From: Candidatus Shapirobacteria bacterium CG2_30_35_20
GTDB taxonomy: Bacteria > Patescibacteriota > Microgenomatia > UBA12405
DNA: 6,077 bases
Direction: 5' to 3'
Assembly (NCBI GenBank): GCA_001873665.1
Contig: MNZO01000028.1
Span: 1 to 6,077, forward strand
Shown here: positions 4,875 to 6,077 of the stretch, piece after piece
Layout of the letters: each line of letters begins with the position of its first letter
Position numbering within the stretch: position 1 is the first letter of the stretch
Translations under genes and position numbers: made by a program
The notes under the pieces: generated by a model
What the model saw: the letters and a program-made list of their open reading frames with translations, nothing else
What the model was told of the DNA's origin: nothing
Database searches by the model: none

Positions 4875-6020
4875 ATGATAATCGGCATTGATGTTTCCTC
4901 TATTATGTATGGCACAGGTGTCGGCAACTACACCCTAAATCTCGTCGCAAACTTGCTCAAAATCGACAAAACTAATCAATATAAATTATTTTTTAGTTCT
5001 CTACGCCTTCCACTACCGTTAGAAATAAAAAAATTTTCTGCTTACCCCAATGTCAAAATTTATACATTTAAATTACCTCCACTCGCCCTAGATTTTTTGT
5101 GGAATCGTCTCCACATTTTACCCATCGAATTTTTTATCGGCAAATGCGACATCTTTCATACCTCTGATTGGACCCAACCACCCACTCTCAAAGCCAAAAC
5201 CCTGACAACTATTCACGACCTTGTTCCTTTTCTCTATCCCCATTGGTCTCATCCCAAAAATATAGCCACCCATAATCGCAAAATGAAGTGGGCAATCAAA
5301 CAATGCTCAAAATTTATTTGCGTTTCACAAAGTACTCAAAAAGACTTACAACAAGTATTTCCCCAAATTAACCCCCAACAAATTACCGTCATTTACGAAG
5401 CCGCCGAAAAAAAATACGCCGATTTTTTAAAATTATCAACTGCAGTCCAAAATCAAAAGAAAAATAAAATAAAAAATTTATATGATTTAGATAAATATGT
5501 TTTAGTCCAAGGGACTCGTGAACCACGTAAAAATCTACTCAATTTGTCTCTCGCTTTTGAAAAATTTATCAAATTACACCCTAAATCCAAAATTGTCTTG
5601 GCCATTACTGGCAAAAGTGGTTGGGGCCAAGAAGTCGAATCAAAATCTGGCCATATTAAAATATTAGGCTATATCCCAGAAAAAGATATAGTTGCCCTTC
5701 ATGCCTCGGCTATATTATTGGCCACTCCATCTTTTTACGAAGGCTTTGGTTTACCACTTGTCAAATCTCTTTGCGTTGGTGTCCCGGTTTTAGTTAGCCA
5801 AAATACTTCACTTTCCGAAATAGCCGGTAATGCGGCCATATTAGTTAACCCAAATTCCACTGACTCGATTTATTTGGCTTTAGAAAAAATCCTCACCAAT
5901 TCTCATCTCTATCAAAAACTTTCCCACAACGCCATAATTCAATCCAAAAAATTCTCCTGGCTCACCACCGCCAAACAAACCCTAAATATCTACAAAATAA
6001 TTTACAATGATTTAATTTAA
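4875..6020 (+). CDS. Glycosyltransferase family 4 (mannosyltransferase-like, GT-B fold)
   Basis: A 381-residue enzyme resembling the mannosyltransferase-like branch of GT4 found in O-antigen-type loci. Visible elements are IDVSSIMYGTGVGNYT (5-20), the acceptor-domain TTIHDLVPFLYP (111-122), CVSQSTQKDL (149-158), the donor-domain start VQGTREPRKNL (211-221), TGKSGWG (245-251), LGYIPEKDI (264-272) and TPSFYEGFGLPLV (284-296). Length is normal. The EX7E motif is broken: E289 is present, but the residue eight places on is K297 where a glutamate is expected. That Glu normally contacts the donor's nucleotide, so donor binding may be altered or activity weak. The rest is well conserved with no frameshift, which argues against simple decay. 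It follows the GT2 gene by 89 bp with no Shine-Dalgarno site. The sugar transferred is unknown. Confidence 0.88.
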   Translation: MIIGIDVSSIMYGTGVGNYTLNLVANLLKIDKTNQYKLFFSSLRLPLPLEIKKFSAYPNVKIYTFKLPPLALDFLWNRLHILPIEFFIGKCDIFHTSDWTQPPTLKAKTLTTIHDLVPFLYPHWSHPKNIATHNRKMKWAIKQCSKFICVSQSTQKDLQQVFPQINPQQITVIYEAAEKKYADFLKLSTAVQNQKKNKIKNLYDLDKYVLVQGTREPRKNLLNLSLAFEKFIKLHPKSKIVLAITGKSGWGQEVESKSGHIKILGYIPEKDIVALHASAILLATPSFYEGFGLPLVKSLCVGVPVLVSQNTSLSEIAGNAAILVNPNSTDSIYLALEKILTNSHLYQKLSHNAIIQSKKFSWLTTAKQTLNIYKIIYNDLI

Positions 6021-6037
6021 AAATTAATTAATTAAAT

Positions 6038-6058
6038 ATTTTAAATTGATTAAAAATT
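6038..6058. repeat. AT-rich intergenic repeat, copy B
   Basis: Exact 21-bp match to 4812-4832, placed 17 bases after the stop of the second GT4 gene. The surrounding tail to the window end is almost pure A/T and shows no gene or clear terminator. Confidence 0.6.
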
Positions 6059-6077
6059 AAAAATTGTAAATTAAAAA

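Noticed and set aside
6021..6077. AT-only inverted repeats after the last gene as a terminator
   Set aside because: Stems are pure A/T with mismatches and no GC-rich core; in this composition such pairings are expected by chance.

Overview
The window looks like a piece of an AT-rich bacterial genome, most likely a Candidate Phyla Radiation (Patescibacteria) member of the Microgenomates type. This is an inference from small, tightly packed genes, almost no recognisable Shine-Dalgarno sites, A/T-rich intergenic repeats, a membrane-anchored DUF192 protein with a CxxC, and glycosyltransferases interrupted by short GC-rich repeats. TGA is used as a real stop (positions 3809-3811), so the TGA=Gly code of Gracilibacteria/Absconditabacteria does not apply. 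No rRNA, tRNA or CRISPR array is visible.

Left part (1-1322): a membrane-anchored, staphylococcal-nuclease-like enzyme (107-790, +) converges on a 5'-truncated fragment of an efflux-type periplasmic adaptor (787-1098, -). Their stop codons share one CTAG. Abutting the broken end of the adaptor is a 224-bp internally deleted IS element (1099-1322) with perfect 20-bp terminal inverted repeats. It retains only the C-terminal part of an IS5-like transposase, including an intact Y-(2)-R-(3)-E-(6)-K signature.

Right part (1323-6077): a surface-glycan or glycolipid locus. A polytopic AglD/LPG-synthase-type membrane protein (1339-2256, -) is divergent, across only 23 bp, from a compact run of + strand genes: a GT4 glycosyltransferase (2280-3407), a membrane-anchored DUF192 protein (3389-3811), a GT2 glycosyltransferase (3808-4785) and a second GT4 glycosyltransferase (4875-6020). 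The first three overlap by 19 and 4 bases and are probably one transcript. The fourth follows an 89-bp gap filled with repeats. Together the three transferases could add sugars to a lipid-linked or surface acceptor, with the polytopic protein acting in lipid-linked sugar transfer or translocation; the exact product cannot be read from sequence.

The most unusual feature is that the glycosyltransferase genes carry in-frame copies of a GC-rich tandem octamer (CCATCGCG or CCAACGCG type). It encodes APSRHRA twice in one enzyme and NAPTRQRT in the next, each in a predicted loop. A second GC-rich hairpin repeat supplies the last residues and the stop region of the GT2 gene. This resembles the Rickettsia palindromic elements, which also insert in frame into proteins. 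Other points are a C8 tract near the 5' end of the first GT4 gene, loss of the second glutamate of the EX7E motif in the last GT4, and a change in GC skew across the IS remnant.
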